A program made the translations under genes and the position numbers. Positions 1 to 6,699 of a DNA stretch of 8,243 nt are shown here, piece after piece. The stretch is from assembly GCA_964639895.1 (NCBI GenBank), contig CAZXEJ010000059.1, positions 1-8,243 of the forward strand, read 5' to 3'. Within the stretch, counting starts at the first letter, position 1. Every line of letters begins with the position of its first letter. The notes below the pieces were generated by a model that did no database searches, was not told the origin of the DNA, and worked only from the letters and a program-made list of their open reading frames with translations. The stretch is from CAZXEJ01 sp964639895 (GTDB taxonomy: Bacteria; Desulfobacterota_D; UBA1144; Nemesobacterales; JADFKM01).

Positions 1-637
1 CGATGATGCCCACCACCGGGCCGCGGTACCTCCTGCCCACCTCGAGCGTCTCGAGGAGCTCCTTCCTCATGGCCTCCCTCTTCTCCTCCAGCGGCAGGCG
101 CCTGGACACCACGACGCCGCTCTTCGAGACGTTTATCACCCTCACCTCGACCTTCTGGCCAACGAACTTCTCAAGGTCTCTCTGCGGCCTGAGGTCGACC
201 TGCGAGGCTGGCAGGAACGCCCGTACGGGGGAGTTCTCACCCACGTCGACGATTAGACCGCCCTTGACCTTCTCGACTACGACGGCCTCGATGAGCTCGC
301 CCGTCTCGAGGCTGCGGGCGAACCTCTTGTGCTCGCGCAACTGATCGGCCTTGCGTTTCGACAGCCGGGGCATCCCTCCGTCGCTCTCCCACCTGTCGAC
401 CACCACCTCGACCTCGTCGCCCACCTCGACAGCCGTCCGCCCGTCCTTGTCGGCGAACTCCTCGAGGGGGACTACGCCCTCGGACTTGAAGCCGAAGTCC
501 ACGTAGACCTCGGTGCCGTCGATCTTGACGACGGTACCCGTGAAGGTGTCGCCGTCGTTCACCTCACGGCTCATGGACTCTTCGAACAGCTCGGAGAACC
601 CCTTCTCCGTGGCGTCGGTCTCGGTAGTCTCGCTCAT
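1..637 (-). CDS. rpsA: 30S ribosomal protein S1, N-terminal part (cut by window edge)
   Basis: The first 212 codons of ribosomal protein S1 are present, read from an ATG at 637; the rest lies beyond the left edge. S1 binds mRNA on the small ribosomal subunit and helps initiation on structured or weakly matched leaders. After an acidic N-terminal stretch (about residues 1-28) come two OB-fold S1 repeats: about 30-95 (TFTGTVVKIDG, VYVDFGFKSEG) and about 112-182 (EKVKGGLIVDVG, AFLPASQVDLR, INVSKSGVVVSRR). The second is the most recognisable S1 signature. A third repeat is starting at the edge (EVGRRYRGPVVGII). A G-run (GGGGG) 8-12 nt before the ATG is a modest ribosome binding site. The gene follows ispH after 86 nt, an arrangement known in several phyla. 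Identification is firm; the number of S1 repeats in the full protein cannot be seen here. Confidence 0.96.
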   Translation of the reverse strand, partial: MSETTETDATEKGFSELFEESMSREVNDGDTFTGTVVKIDGTEVYVDFGFKSEGVVPLEEFADKDGRTAVEVGDEVEVVVDRWESDGGMPRLSKRKADQLREHKRFARSLETGELIEAVVVEKVKGGLIVDVGENSPVRAFLPASQVDLRPQRDLEKFVGQKVEVRVINVSKSGVVVSRRLPLEEKREAMRKELLETLEVGRRYRGPVVGII

Positions 638-723
638 TTCATTCAACCCCCGCACAAAATGGTACGTTCCAACCCTGGAGCAGGACGCCTCTCCGGGGAA
701 GGAGCTGCAAAGGCGGTCGGGGA

Positions 724-1599
724 CTATACGGTCTTAAGCCCCTCCAGTATATCCTTAATGATCCACGACGGAGTGGACGCACCGGCCGTCACGCCGATGG
801 TCTTGCCGTTCAAGTCTATACCCAGCGACCGCACCTCGTCGACCGTCTCGATGTGGTAGGTGGAGCGGTTGACCTCCTTGCAGAGCTTGGCAATCTTGGT
901 CGTGTTGGAACTGTTCTTCCCGCCTACGACGAACATAACGTCCACACGCTTGGCTATCTCGCGCGCCTCGCGCTGCTTGCGGAAGATGTCGTCGCAAATG
1001 GTGTTGTAGACCTTGACTTCGGGCACCTCGCGCGCAAGCAGTTCGTCGACCACCTCGCGGAACCGCTCGAAGGCGATAGTGGTCTGGGCCACCACCCCTA
1101 TCTTCTTCTTCTCGAACACTTCGGGGGGAAGCTCGTCCTTGCTCGAGACGACCACCGTCGTCTCGGGATCGGCGAAACTCACGACCCCTATTATCTCGGG
1201 GTGGTTCTTGTCGCCCACGATGACTACGAAATAGCCCTCTTCGGTGAGCTTCTTGACGGAGTGCTGGAGCTTCTTGACGATGGGGCAGGTAAGGTCGGCC
1301 ACCTTGAGCCCGCGCCTCCGAAGCCTGCGGCTCACATCTACCGGCACGCCGTGGGCCCGTATCATCACCGTCCCGCCGCGCACCTCTTCCATCCTGCCCA
1401 CCACTTTCACCCCCTGGGACTCAAGCTGGCCCACGACCTGGGGGTTGTGGATGATGGGGCCCAGCGAATAGATGTCGCCCCCGTCGGACTTGTTCTCCTC
1501 GATTATCTGGAAAGACTTATCCAGGGCCCTTTCGACCCCGAAGCACACGCCGGCACTCTCGGCCAGCACGATCTTTCTTTCCTCCGTCTTCCCCTTCAT
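724..1599 (-). CDS. ispH: 4-hydroxy-3-methylbut-2-enyl diphosphate reductase (IspH/LytB)
   Basis: IspH is the [4Fe-4S] enzyme that reduces HMBPP to IPP and DMAPP in the last step of the MEP isoprenoid pathway. The 291-residue length is normal. The three cluster cysteines are visible: C19 (SAGVCFGVERA), C105 (DLTCPIV) and C202 (NTICDD). Substrate-pocket residues also match the family: H51 (IIHNPQV), H83 (RAHGVP), H133 and E135 (KNHPEIIG), the QTT segment at 172-174, GGKNSSNT at 226-233 and TAGASTP at 271-277. One extra, probably non-ligand cysteine is C240. The ATG overlaps the cmk stop in an ATGA (1596-1599), which suggests translational coupling. An AAGGT ribosome binding site lies just upstream, inside the cmk end. 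It stops at TAG, 86 nt before rpsA. Everything needed for activity appears present. Confidence 0.97.
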   Translation of the reverse strand: MKGKTEERKIVLAESAGVCFGVERALDKSFQIIEENKSDGGDIYSLGPIIHNPQVVGQLESQGVKVVGRMEEVRGGTVMIRAHGVPVDVSRRLRRRGLKVADLTCPIVKKLQHSVKKLTEEGYFVVIVGDKNHPEIIGVVSFADPETTVVVSSKDELPPEVFEKKKIGVVAQTTIAFERFREVVDELLAREVPEVKVYNTICDDIFRKQREAREIAKRVDVMFVVGGKNSSNTTKIAKLCKEVNRSTYHIETVDEVRSLGIDLNGKTIGVTAGASTPSWIIKDILEGLKTV

Positions 1600-2279
1600 C
1601 TACCTTCTTCCACCACCTTGAGCACCCTGTCGACCACTTCGTCCACGGTCAGGTGGGTCGTATCTATTATTACCGCATCAGGTGCAGGATGCAAGGGGGC
1701 TTTTTCCCTGCCCATGTCCCTCCTGTCGCGCTCCTCCAGCTCGAGCCGCACCTTCTCGAGCGGCAGCTCGATGCCGCGCCGCCGGAACTCGAGCCACCTG
1801 CGCCGCGCCCTCTCGGCTGGGTCGGCATCGAGGTAGAACTTGAAGTCGGCGTCGGGGAAGACGAACGTGCCCATGTCCCTGCCCTCAACCACAATCCCCC
1901 CGGCACGGCCGGCCGCACGACGCTGCAGCGACACCATAGCCTCACGCACCTGCGGCAGCGTGGCTATGCGCGAGGCAAGCGAAGCCAGCGCCGGCGTCCT
2001 CAGCCTGTCCGAGACGTCCTCGCCCTCGAGCAACGGGACCATCACCCCCCCCGCGGCATCCCATTTGAACTCCATCTCGGCACCCGACAGCAGCTCCACC
2101 ACCCTCTCTTCGTCCCCCGCATCCACCCCCGCACGCGCGACCAAGAGCGCCGCCATCCTGTACATGGCACCCGTATCCAGGTAGGCGAGCCCCAGCCTGG
2201 CGGCCACCTCCCGGGCCACCGTGCCCTTGCCCGCCCCCGACGGACCGTCTATGGTGATGACTATCCGGCGCTTCTTCAC
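1596..2279 (-). CDS. cmk: cytidylate kinase (CMP/dCMP kinase)
   Basis: Cmk phosphorylates CMP and dCMP with ATP in the cytosol, supplying CTP and dCTP pools. The protein is 227 residues, the usual size for the bacterial long form. Visible motifs are the P-loop GPSGAGKGT (12-20), the nucleotide-binding DTGAMYR (35-41), EGRDMGTFVFPDA (132-144) around the substrate site, and the LID-type stretch ERDRRDMGREKAPLHPA (183-199). The start is taken as GTG at 2279, because it forms a GTGA 4-nt overlap with the aroA stop and puts the P-loop at the normal distance from the N terminus. The reading frame is open much further upstream, to 2705, but that part is low-complexity Arg/Gly/His-rich shadow of aroA. 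The end overlaps ispH by 4 nt. Identification is firm; the GTG start is well supported by context. Confidence 0.95.
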   Translation of the reverse strand: MKKRRIVITIDGPSGAGKGTVAREVAARLGLAYLDTGAMYRMAALLVARAGVDAGDEERVVELLSGAEMEFKWDAAGGVMVPLLEGEDVSDRLRTPALASLASRIATLPQVREAMVSLQRRAAGRAGGIVVEGRDMGTFVFPDADFKFYLDADPAERARRRWLEFRRRGIELPLEKVRLELEERDRRDMGREKAPLHPAPDAVIIDTTHLTVDEVVDRVLKVVEEGR

Positions 2280-3577
2280 CGCAGGCTCTCGAGCGTATCG
2301 AAGAATCCCGGGAACGAGACGTCCACGCAGTCGGCCCCCTCGATCACCGTCTCCCCCTCGGCGGCCGTGGCGGCCACGGCCACCGACATGGCCACGCGGT
2401 GGTCGCCGTGCGAGGAACAGCGCGCACCGCGGAGGCGGCCGCCGCCCTCGATAACGAGGCCGTCTTCTCTCTCCTCCACTCGCGCCCCCATGGCCGCAAG
2501 CTCCGCCGCCATGGCCGCTATCCGGTCGGTCTCCTTCACCCTGAGCTCGGCGGCATCCCTTATCACGGTCGTGCCGCGGGCGAAACACGCCACGGCTGCA
2601 ACGAGCGGGAGCTCGTCGATGGTGCGTGGTACGTCGGACCCTTCGACGGTGACCCCCACGAGAGGGGAGCTCTTGGCCACCACGTCCCCCACCGGCTCTC
2701 CGCACTCGAGGCGCTCGCCCACGACCTCGATCCTCGCGCCCATGCGCCTCAGAACGTCTATAACGCCCGTCCTGAGGGGGTTCAACCCCACCCCCCTCAG
2801 AACAACCTCCGACCCCTCGTTGATGAGGACCGCCCCTATGAGGTAGGCGGCCGACGAGATGTCACCGGGCACGTGCACCTCGACGGCGTTCAAGCGGGCG
2901 GGAGGGCTCACGCAGACGGTGCGGTCACGCCTGCGAAGGGCTACTCCCATGTATGAGAGCATCCGCTCCGTGTGGTCGCGCGTGGGCACCTGCTCCTCGA
3001 CCACCGTCTCCCCCTCGGCGTAGAGGCCGGCCAGCAGCAGTGCGCTCTTTACCTGCGCACTGGCCTGCGGTGGGCGGTACGTTATGCCGCGGAGCCTCCG
3101 TCCCTCCACGGCGACGGGCAGCAGCTCCGCGCCTGCGCGGCCCGCTATGCGCGCCCCCATGAGGGAAAGGGGCTTCGTCACCCTGCCCATCGGGCGCGCC
3201 CTGAGGTAGCGATCTCCGGTGAGCACCGAGAAGAAGGGCTGCGGCGAGAGCAACCCCATGAGCAACCGCGCCGTGGTGCCGGAGTTGCCGGCGTCTATCA
3301 CCTGCTCGGGCTCCGAGAGCCCATGGAGGCCGACGCCCTCGATGGAGGCCGACACCCCGTCCCCATCCAGCGTGAGACGCACGCCGAGAGCACGCATGGC
3401 CTCGATCGTTGAGACGACGTCGCGCGATAGCAAGAGTCCCCTCACGGCGCACCTGCCCGAGGAGACGCCGCCCAGGATGACCGCCCTGTGTGAGATGGAC
3501 TTGTCGCCCGGGGGGGTCACCTCGCCCCTCAAGGGACGGCCGCCCCCCTCGACTACTACGGTGTCGTCCCGGTCCAC
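2276..3577 (-). CDS. aroA: 3-phosphoshikimate 1-carboxyvinyltransferase (EPSP synthase), class II-like
   Basis: EPSP synthase transfers enolpyruvate from PEP to shikimate-3-phosphate in the shikimate pathway. From a GTG at 3577 the protein is 433 residues, the normal length. Motifs: PGDKSISHRA (23-32; K26, S27, R31 bind substrate), DAGNSGTTARL (95-105), RARPMGRV (126-133), SAQVK (173-177), RDHTE (200-204), NPLRTG (266-271), catalytic D321 in TIDELP, KETDRI (348-353; E349) and SSHGDHR (388-394). The DKS, SAQVK, RDHTE and N-x-x-RT pattern matches what is described for class II enzymes, which are less sensitive to glyphosate than class I. That phenotype is inference. The GTG has a GGTAGG ribosome binding site (3587-3592, complement) 9 nt upstream. 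The open frame runs on to 4003, but that extension is antisense to coaBC and carries no family sequence. First visible gene of the aroA-cmk-ispH-rpsA block. Confidence 0.96.
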   Translation of the reverse strand: MDRDDTVVVEGGGRPLRGEVTPPGDKSISHRAVILGGVSSGRCAVRGLLLSRDVVSTIEAMRALGVRLTLDGDGVSASIEGVGLHGLSEPEQVIDAGNSGTTARLLMGLLSPQPFFSVLTGDRYLRARPMGRVTKPLSLMGARIAGRAGAELLPVAVEGRRLRGITYRPPQASAQVKSALLLAGLYAEGETVVEEQVPTRDHTERMLSYMGVALRRRDRTVCVSPPARLNAVEVHVPGDISSAAYLIGAVLINEGSEVVLRGVGLNPLRTGVIDVLRRMGARIEVVGERLECGEPVGDVVAKSSPLVGVTVEGSDVPRTIDELPLVAAVACFARGTTVIRDAAELRVKETDRIAAMAAELAAMGARVEEREDGLVIEGGGRLRGARCSSHGDHRVAMSVAVAATAAEGETVIEGADCVDVSFPGFFDTLESLR

Positions 3578-3775
3578 AGAGCTAAACCTACCATTGCCCG
3601 ACCCACTGGGCAAGCACGCCGCCCGGAGGGGGGACGTGGAGGATACCTGTGTGCCCCGCACCGGCGGAACGTGCCCTGCGGGCGCCGACTGCACGGCGGC
3701 GGAAGAAGGCGAATAAGATGGTAATATTGATACATCGGCCCTGCGGCCGCCGAGCGGTTGGGAAGGTAAGAGCCA
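3578..3775. promoter_or_regulatory. divergent aroA / coaBC intergenic region with AT-rich promoter patch
   Basis: This 198-bp gap separates the divergently transcribed aroA and coaBC. Positions 3711-3735 are 19/25 A or T in otherwise very GC-rich DNA and contain -10-like hexamers TAAGAT (3714) and TAATAT (3722) on the plus strand, about 50-60 nt before the coaBC start. It is the only stretch here that looks like a promoter core. I find no good -35 partner, so exact promoters are not assigned. The aroA leader also holds a 6-bp hairpin (TTGCCC/GGGCAA, 3594-3613) one base upstream of its ribosome binding site. Confidence 0.4.
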
Positions 3776-4993
3776 TTGTCTAGACTCCAGGAAAAGCACG
3801 TGGTCGTTGGTGTGACGGGCGGCATTGCGGCCTACAAGGCCTGTGAGCTCGTACGCCGCCTGGACGACCGCGGCGCCATCGTGACGGTCGTCATGACCGA
3901 GGGAGCCACGGAGTTCGTCACGCCGCTTACGTTCGAGGCGCTGACCAGGCGTCCGGTCGCAGTCGATACGTTCGCACCGGGTCGGGAATCGTCCATAGGC
4001 CACATCGACGTGGCCGACCGGGCCGATCTAGTCGTCGTGGCCCCCGCCACGGCGAACACGCTCGCTAAAGCCGCCGCGGGAGTGGCCGACAACATGCTTC
4101 TCACCGTACTTCTAGCGGCCCGCTGCCCGATGGTGTTCTGCCCGGCCATGAACGTAAACATGTACACCCACCCGGCCGTACAGCGCAACATCTCCACCCT
4201 GCGCTCCTGGGGACGGGTCCTCGTCGTGGAGCCCGGCGAGGGCGAGCTCGCATGCGGCTGGGAAGGGCTCGGCAGGCTGGCCGAGCCGGAAGACATCGTC
4301 GATTGGTGCGAAAGGGCGCTGGCCGACCAAGACATGGCGGGCGAGAGGGTGCTGGTGACGGCGGGGGCTACGAGGGAATACATTGACCCGGTCAGGTTCA
4401 TATCCAACCCCTCGACCGGCAAGATGGGGTTCGCCATGGCACGGGAGGCGTGGCTGCGGGGAGCCGAGGTGGTGGTCATAGCGGCCCACACGGAAGCGTC
4501 GCCCCCGCCCGAGGTGGAGGTCGTAAGGGTGACGGACGCACGTGCGATGAGAGAGGCCGTGCTCGAGCGCCTCGAGTGGGCGAGCGTCGTGGTCAAGGCC
4601 GCCGCCGTGGGCGACTGGACGCCGGCCGAGAGAGGGGAAGAGAAGATGGAGAAGAGAAAGGGCGGGGAAACGATGGAACTCAGGCTGGTACGCACGGACG
4701 ACATCCTCGCCGAGGTTGGAAGGCGCAAGGGCGAGCGGTTCGTGGTCGGGTTTGCGGCCGAGACCGGCAATCCGAAGACCAAGGCCGCGCGCAAGCTGAG
4801 GGACAAGAACGCAGACCTCATGGTGGCCAACGACGTGACGCTCGAGGGGGCGGGCTTCGGAAGCGATACGAACGCCGTCTGGCTCATCAAGCGGGGAGGC
4901 AAGGCCGAGCAGCTACCCCTGATGGACAAGCGTGATGTGGCGCGCAGGGTGTTCGACCGCGTGGTGGAGATGAAGCGCAAGAAGCACAAATAA
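3776..4993 (+). CDS. coaBC: bifunctional phosphopantothenoylcysteine decarboxylase / phosphopantothenate-cysteine ligase (Dfp)
   Basis: CoaBC joins 4'-phosphopantothenate to cysteine (CoaB) and decarboxylates the product to 4'-phosphopantetheine (CoaC, FMN-dependent) in coenzyme A synthesis. At 405 residues it has normal full length with both domains. CoaC (about 1-185): VTGGIAAYKACELVRRL near the N terminus, the catalytic-type H76 in SIGHID, APATANTLAKAA (89-100), PAMN (123-126) and C160 in ELACGWEGLGR. CoaB (about 188-400): VTAGATREYIDPVRFISN (194-211), with R207 and N211 matching the well-studied E. coli R206 and N210, NPSTGKMG, KAAAVGDW (274-281), K290 of the KxKK-type segment (reading KMEKRK) and VGFAAET (324-330). 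The start is TTG at 3776, with GGAAGG about 9 nt upstream; no ATG fits. The gene ends at TAA just before a strong hairpin. It stands alone on the plus strand, divergent from aroA. Confidence 0.95.
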   Translation: MSRLQEKHVVVGVTGGIAAYKACELVRRLDDRGAIVTVVMTEGATEFVTPLTFEALTRRPVAVDTFAPGRESSIGHIDVADRADLVVVAPATANTLAKAAAGVADNMLLTVLLAARCPMVFCPAMNVNMYTHPAVQRNISTLRSWGRVLVVEPGEGELACGWEGLGRLAEPEDIVDWCERALADQDMAGERVLVTAGATREYIDPVRFISNPSTGKMGFAMAREAWLRGAEVVVIAAHTEASPPPEVEVVRVTDARAMREAVLERLEWASVVVKAAAVGDWTPAERGEEKMEKRKGGETMELRLVRTDDILAEVGRRKGERFVVGFAAETGNPKTKAARKLRDKNADLMVANDVTLEGAGFGSDTNAVWLIKRGGKAEQLPLMDKRDVARRVFDRVVEMKRKKHK

Positions 4994-5031
4994 AGGAAAG
5001 AGGCGGCGCCCGGAGAGGCGCCGCCTGCTTC
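4994..5031. terminator. hairpin between convergent coaBC and cyclase genes
   Basis: A perfect 10-bp stem, AGGCGGCGCC (5001-5010) with GGCGCCGCCT (5017-5026), encloses a 6-nt loop. After a 2-nt mismatch the flanks AGGAA and TTCCT can add 5 bp. It starts 7 nt after the coaBC stop. On the plus strand the stem is not followed by a run of T. On the minus strand it is followed by a pyrimidine-rich stretch with several T (CTCTTTCCTTTATTT), so it reads better as an intrinsic terminator for the minus-strand cyclase gene, whose stop is about 85 nt away. It probably serves both genes. Confidence 0.75.
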
Positions 5032-5111
5032 CTCACTCATCCGCTCCCCGAATCCCCTGCCCATGATGTCATGGAGGTGAACCGTTCCTTGCCGACAGCC
5101 GCCCTGGAGCG

Positions 5112-6179
5112 TCAGACGGCCTCTCTTTTTTTGCCGCTCTTGCTAACCACCTTGTTCTTGCCCATTCGCTTTGCGATGTAGAGGGCCTCGTCGACCCGCT
5201 TGACCAGGCTTTCGACGGTGTCGTCCTCCTCCCAGGAGGCCACGCCGAAACTCGCGCGCAGCGAGCCGTTGCCGGCGGAGCTGAAGTCGTGTTCTTGAAT
5301 CAGGACGCGCAGCTTCTCGGCCATCCTCACCGCCCCCAGCATCCCCGTCTCGCGGGCCAGAATGATGAACTCCTCGCCGCCGTAGCGGGCCAGCACATCT
5401 GTCTTCCTTATGTTGCTCTCTATCAGGGAGGCCAGCGTCTGAAGCATCCTGTCGCCCACGATGTGGCCGTAGGTGTCGTTGACCTTCTTGAAATCGTCCA
5501 CGTCCAGCATGAGAAGCGAGAACGGGGTAGAATAGCGGCGGCCGCGCTCGAACTCGCTCTCCAGGATCTCGAAGAACTTGTAGCGGTTGAGCGCATTGGT
5601 AAGGGAGTCGTACTCGGCCCTGCTGCGCAGCTTCCCAAGCAGGAAATTGTTGATCTTCTCGTACGTCATGGCCGAATGGAACACCAGCAGGAAGACGAGC
5701 AGCGAGTTCAACAACACGGTCGATTCGAGCGGCAGCCGGCCGTGCTCAATGTAGTACTGGACCATAGCCCCTCCCAGCGCAAACACGAATAGGGCCGTCC
5801 ATACCTTCCCCCTCTTCTCTCCCAGCAGAAACACCGTTATCAGCGGAAACGCCGGTATCCAGAACAGAACCCAGTTCATCTCCTCGACGGCCGTTACCGA
5901 GAACATGAACAGAGCGAGCGTGCAGACCACGACGAGGTTCGATACCACTCCTATACGATGGGAGAAGAAAACGACCGCCAGAGCGAGGGTCAGAGCGGCC
6001 GAGAGGATGAGAAGCGAGTGCGCGGTGTGGCCCGAGGCATACTCGTAGGCGGAGAAGAACACCATGACGGCGACAAGTATCCACGTAAGGCTGCGCGTGA
6101 GCACAGCCCTGTAGCGGAGGCTTTCTTCGTCCAGGCCACAAGTGAGCAACTTGCCGCAGATCCACTCGAATACCTTCAT
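5112..6179 (-). CDS. membrane-anchored diguanylate cyclase (six-TM sensor region plus GGDEF domain)
   Basis: The C-terminal half is a GGDEF domain that makes cyclic di-GMP from two GTP. The 355-residue product from the ATG at 6179 has about six hydrophobic segments (roughly 31-48, 53-72, 79-97, 103-120, 125-143, 153-170). A short linker leads to GGDEF (about 188-347): YDSLTNALNR (190-199), metal-binding LDVDDFKKVNDTYGH (225-239), catalytic RYGGEEF (265-271), and RKTD (258-261), an inhibitory-site RxxD at exactly the usual five-residue distance. The cyclase should therefore be active and feedback-inhibited. The signal sensed by the membrane region is unknown; I do not recognise it as a named MASE domain. 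A TTG at 6245 would add 22 residues but lacks a ribosome binding site, whereas the ATG has GGGA 7 nt upstream. The gene is convergent with coaBC and appears monocistronic, with a long non-coding upstream region. Confidence 0.92.
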   Translation of the reverse strand: MKVFEWICGKLLTCGLDEESLRYRAVLTRSLTWILVAVMVFFSAYEYASGHTAHSLLILSAALTLALAVVFFSHRIGVVSNLVVVCTLALFMFSVTAVEEMNWVLFWIPAFPLITVFLLGEKRGKVWTALFVFALGGAMVQYYIEHGRLPLESTVLLNSLLVFLLVFHSAMTYEKINNFLLGKLRSRAEYDSLTNALNRYKFFEILESEFERGRRYSTPFSLLMLDVDDFKKVNDTYGHIVGDRMLQTLASLIESNIRKTDVLARYGGEEFIILARETGMLGAVRMAEKLRVLIQEHDFSSAGNGSLRASFGVASWEEDDTVESLVKRVDEALYIAKRMGKNKVVSKSGKKREAV

Positions 6180-6510
6180 CGATCGTTCCCGCTTGTAGAA
6201 TGCCGTTGCAAGTGAAAGTGGCAAGAAGCGGACCAAAAGCCGCAACGCCGATCCAAACGTGGCCCCGCCGAGGGGAAGAAGCCGCAGTCATGAGTCCGGA
6301 GGACGGCCCCATTCGCAGAGCTAACTCCAAGTCACTACTCGGAATATTCCCATCCCGGGTGATGTCCACGGACATCGCAGACGGTCCGTGCCAGGCGGAA
6401 CCTACGACTACAAACCGCTCGCGTGAGCCCAGCGGGTCGGCCCTTTGGAAGGGGTCGCACCTACCCCTAGAGGGTGCCGATGAAAGAAGAACCGTCGTAT
6501 GGAAGGAAAA
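6180..6510. other. non-coding region upstream of the cyclase gene with several inverted repeats
   Basis: No convincing gene lies here; open frames on both strands have no family-like sequence or good start. Several dyads are visible. GGAATATTCC (6341-6350) is a perfect palindrome. GATGTCC/GGACATC pairs across 6361-6376. An overlapping 7-bp stem CACGGAC (6367-6373)/GTCCGTG (6384-6390) would compete with it. CCGCT/AGCGG pairs at 6415-6435. At 6437-6480 TCGGC/GCCGA encloses alternative small hairpins (CCCTT/AAGGG at 6441-6453 or GGGGT/ACCCC at 6451-6467). On the minus strand this would be a roughly 300-nt leader of the cyclase mRNA. I could not match it to a known riboswitch class, including the c-di-GMP (GEMM) aptamers. 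It may be a structured leader, a small RNA gene or operators. Confidence 0.35.
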
Positions 6511-6515
6511 AAATA

Positions 6516-6560
6516 GTCAACAGTTGACAATATGCGTCAGCAGGTTGACAATTTGCGTCT
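6516..6560. promoter_or_regulatory. phased GTCA/TGAC operator-like array
   Basis: Two copies of a 16-bp unit, GTTGACAATATGCGTC (6523-6538) and GTTGACAATTTGCGTC (6544-6559), match at 15 of 16 positions with a 21-bp period. Just upstream, GTCAAC-A-GTTGAC (6516-6528) is a perfect dyad. Overall, half-sites alternate GTCA, TGAC, GTCA, TGAC, GTC(T) at 6516, 6525, 6536, 6546 and 6557, steps of 9-11 bp, placing all on one face of the helix. This is typical of cooperative binding by a dimeric regulator. The regulator is not in the window and is unknown. The array lies between the cyclase gene and the CDGSH gene and could control either. Confidence 0.55.
6524..6552 (+). promoter_or_regulatory. candidate sigma-70-type promoter inside the operator array
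   Basis: A consensus -35 box TTGACA (6524-6529) is followed, after a 17-bp spacer, by GACAAT (6547-6552), which matches 4 of 6 positions of TATAAT. It reads toward the CDGSH gene and would start transcription near 6560, leaving a leader of about 140 nt. Both boxes sit inside the phased half-site array, so binding there would be expected to block the promoter. The TTGACA hexamers may simply be part of the operator, so this is tentative. Confidence 0.4.
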
Positions 6561-6699
6561 CTTGGCGGCCCGCTCCCCCCCACGGTCGAGAAGGCGGGAA
6601 AAAGGTCGCAACCGTTCCGGGCCTCAGGAATCGTAAGATATATAAGGTGTGCGCCTTGCTTGGCGCCGACTGATACAACCAGTTCATGGAGGTGACGAA
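6561..6699 (+). other. presumed leader of the CDGSH gene
   Basis: This GC-rich stretch separates the operator array from the CDGSH start. It contains an AT-rich patch around 6635-6645 (TAAGATATATAAGG) that could be an alternative -10 region, though no clear -35 precedes it. A short hairpin GCGCC/GGCGC spans 6651-6666. The strong ribosome binding site GGAGGT is at 6688-6693. Nothing else is evident. Confidence 0.3.

Noticed and set aside
853..1836. Long plus-strand open frame opposite ispH and cmk, and similar ones opposite aroA, coaBC and the cyclase
   Set aside because: Typical of GC-rich codon bias; they mirror strong genes and have no protein-like domain pattern.
2280..2705. N-terminal extension of cmk up to 2705
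   Set aside because: It is an Arg/Gly/His-rich shadow of aroA in another frame; the GTG at 2279 overlaps the aroA stop and gives the usual length.
3578..4003. N-terminal extension of aroA up to 4003 on the minus strand
   Set aside because: The extra 142 residues are antisense to coaBC, have no EPSP synthase character, and a GTG with a ribosome binding site at 3577 gives a protein of normal length.
5062..5073. CATGA-TG-TCATG inverted repeat downstream of coaBC
   Set aside because: Only 5-bp arms between convergent genes, with no promoter or start to regulate.
5069..5080. TCATGGAGGTGA shared with the CDGSH ribosome binding region at 6684-6695
   Set aside because: A 12-base match within 8 kb is expected by chance, and after the copy at 5069 the only nearby start (TTG at 5089) gives a short frame antisense to the cyclase end.
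6281..6480. Known riboswitch, tRNA, RNase P, SRP or tmRNA gene upstream of the cyclase
   Set aside because: I compared remembered consensus pieces (GEMM aptamer, tRNA T-arm, RNase P and SRP core motifs) and none fits either strand; the similarity of CCGATG to the GEMM end is too short to count.
6200..6673. 157-codon plus-strand open frame in the gap before the CDGSH gene
   Set aside because: No family-like sequence, no ribosome binding site, and it overlaps the cyclase start and the operator-like array; it looks like a chance open frame.
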